NCBI GenBank assembly: GCA_018699415.1
Contig: JABIQM010000177.1
Location: 1 to 33,497 of the forward strand
Length of the DNA: 33,497 nucleotides
Origin: Acidimicrobiaceae bacterium
GTDB lineage: Bacteria; Actinomycetota; Acidimicrobiia; Acidimicrobiales; Aldehydirespiratoraceae
Reading direction: 5' to 3'
This document shows positions 33,025-33,497 of this stretch, piece by piece; the stretch's first letter is position 1, and the number at the start of each line of letters is the position of its first letter. The translations under genes were made by a program, and so were the position numbers. The notes under the pieces were generated by a model. The model was not told where the DNA came from, ran no database searches, and worked only from the letters and a program-made list of their open reading frames with translations.

Positions 33025-33456
33025 TCAGGCGCAGCAGGTGCCGCCGTCTCCGACCGTGCTCTTGAACGGGGCTATGGACTCGGTACCGAAGTCCTGGGTG
33101 TCGGCGGTCTTGACGTACCATTCCCACCGTTCGGCGTCTGGGCCAGTCACCCAGGTCTCAGTTTTGCCGGCATAGCAACAGACGGTGTCGTTCACCCCGG
33201 TGGTGTCGAGCCCGCTCTCTTCGAGGCGAGCCTCAGCAGCCTCAACCTGCTCACTGGTCTCGGTCTCTACTCCCAGATGATTGATCGTGCCGCCACCATT
33301 AGCGTTTTCGAAGAGCACGAGCTTGAGCGGCGGGTCGGTGATGGCGAAGTTGGCGTAGCCCGGCTTGCGCTTGTACGGCTCGGTGGCGAAGAGCTTGCTG
33401 TAGAAGTCAACGGCTTCATCGATATCACTGACGTCAAGAGCGAGTTGCAGACGCAT
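33025..33456 (-). CDS. ArsI/CadI-family VOC metalloprotein
   Basis: 143 residues from the ATG at 33456, with GGAGAAA just upstream as ribosome site; ATGs at 33468 and further up are alternatives. It is a vicinal-oxygen-chelate fold (RLQLALDVSDIDEAVDFYSK, NGGGTINHLGVETE, RWEWYVKTAD). The family's vicinal Cys pair is C93-C94 in TVCCYAGKTETWV, with metal-ligand candidates H60 and E113, and the C-terminus ends GGTCCA with another Cys pair. ArsI cleaves the C-As bond of trivalent organoarsenicals; CadI is a cadmium-induced relative. It is co-directional and nearly contiguous with the DUF2085-like gene. No arsR is in the window, though the gene lies at its edge. Confidence 0.88.
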   Translation of the reverse strand: MRLQLALDVSDIDEAVDFYSKLFATEPYKRKPGYANFAITDPPLKLVLFENANGGGTINHLGVETETSEQVEAAEARLEESGLDTTGVNDTVCCYAGKTETWVTGPDAERWEWYVKTADTQDFGTESIAPFKSTVGDGGTCCA

Positions 33457-33497
33457 GGGTTTCTCCATCTTTGCGGACACGGGATTTCGAGACGATA

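Overview
The window is high-GC, densely packed actinobacterial chromosome. The order ftsY – ffh – rpsP – khpA – rimM – trmD – rplS – yraN – comM – dprA – xerC – whiG-type sigma – M23 peptidase is the classic actinobacterial arrangement next to rpsB/tsf. Together with CarD, a GlnB-type PII protein, an HsaA/acyl-CoA-dehydrogenase-like flavoprotein, a class III CoA-transferase and an MprAB–PepD-like module, it points to an Acidimicrobiia-like (Ilumatobacter-type) organism. That placement is inferred from gene order and protein style, not from a database search.

Layout. 1-4910 (minus): M23-like protein running off the left edge, sigma factor, XerC, DprA, ComM. 4997-7190: an inserted block with a c-type cytochrome lipoprotein (minus) and, on plus, a tiny membrane peptide, a zinc-ribbon protein and an M20 peptidase. 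7187-11107 (minus): YraN, a coiled-coil protein, a broken lipoprotein, then the rpsP–khpA–rimM–trmD–rplS operon; lepB and rnhB, often found here, are absent. 11565-14976: cspA, ffh, a plus-strand membrane-anchored protein, ftsY. 14977-16185: a decayed region with an enoyl-CoA hydratase pseudogene. 16186-20988 (minus): HsaA-like flavoprotein and a response regulator / histidine kinase / HtrA protease cluster. 21300-22821 (minus): an ArsC-family gene with in-frame UGA, two small unknowns, PII. 22988-27899: GntR regulator, YbaK-type deacylase, CoA-transferase, secreted or anchored proteins, a DEDDy exonuclease. 27875-30774 (minus): a compact operon of a DNA methyltransferase with a fused nuclease-fold-like tail, a small protein and a putative nuclease. 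30975-33456: an unknown protein, CarD, a DUF2085-like membrane protein and an ArsI/CadI-like VOC protein.

Main discoveries. (1) An ArsC/Spx-type thioredoxin-fold gene (21668-21300, minus) has UGA exactly where the catalytic Cys belongs. It is followed at once by a two-tier stem-loop that fits the bacterial SECIS model, so it is probably a selenoprotein that ordinary annotation would truncate to start at 21620. (2) The three-gene methyltransferase operon looks like an unclassified restriction-modification or defence locus. (3) Many genes have a TANNNT hexamer 6-7 nt before the start codon, the signature of leaderless mRNAs. One of them, the exonuclease, has no canonical start codon upstream of its catalytic motif. 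(4) Several genes are interrupted (amber stop in a lipoprotein, UGA in a small membrane protein, deletion in a crotonase), which shows local decay or base errors and should be kept in mind when judging the UGA gene.
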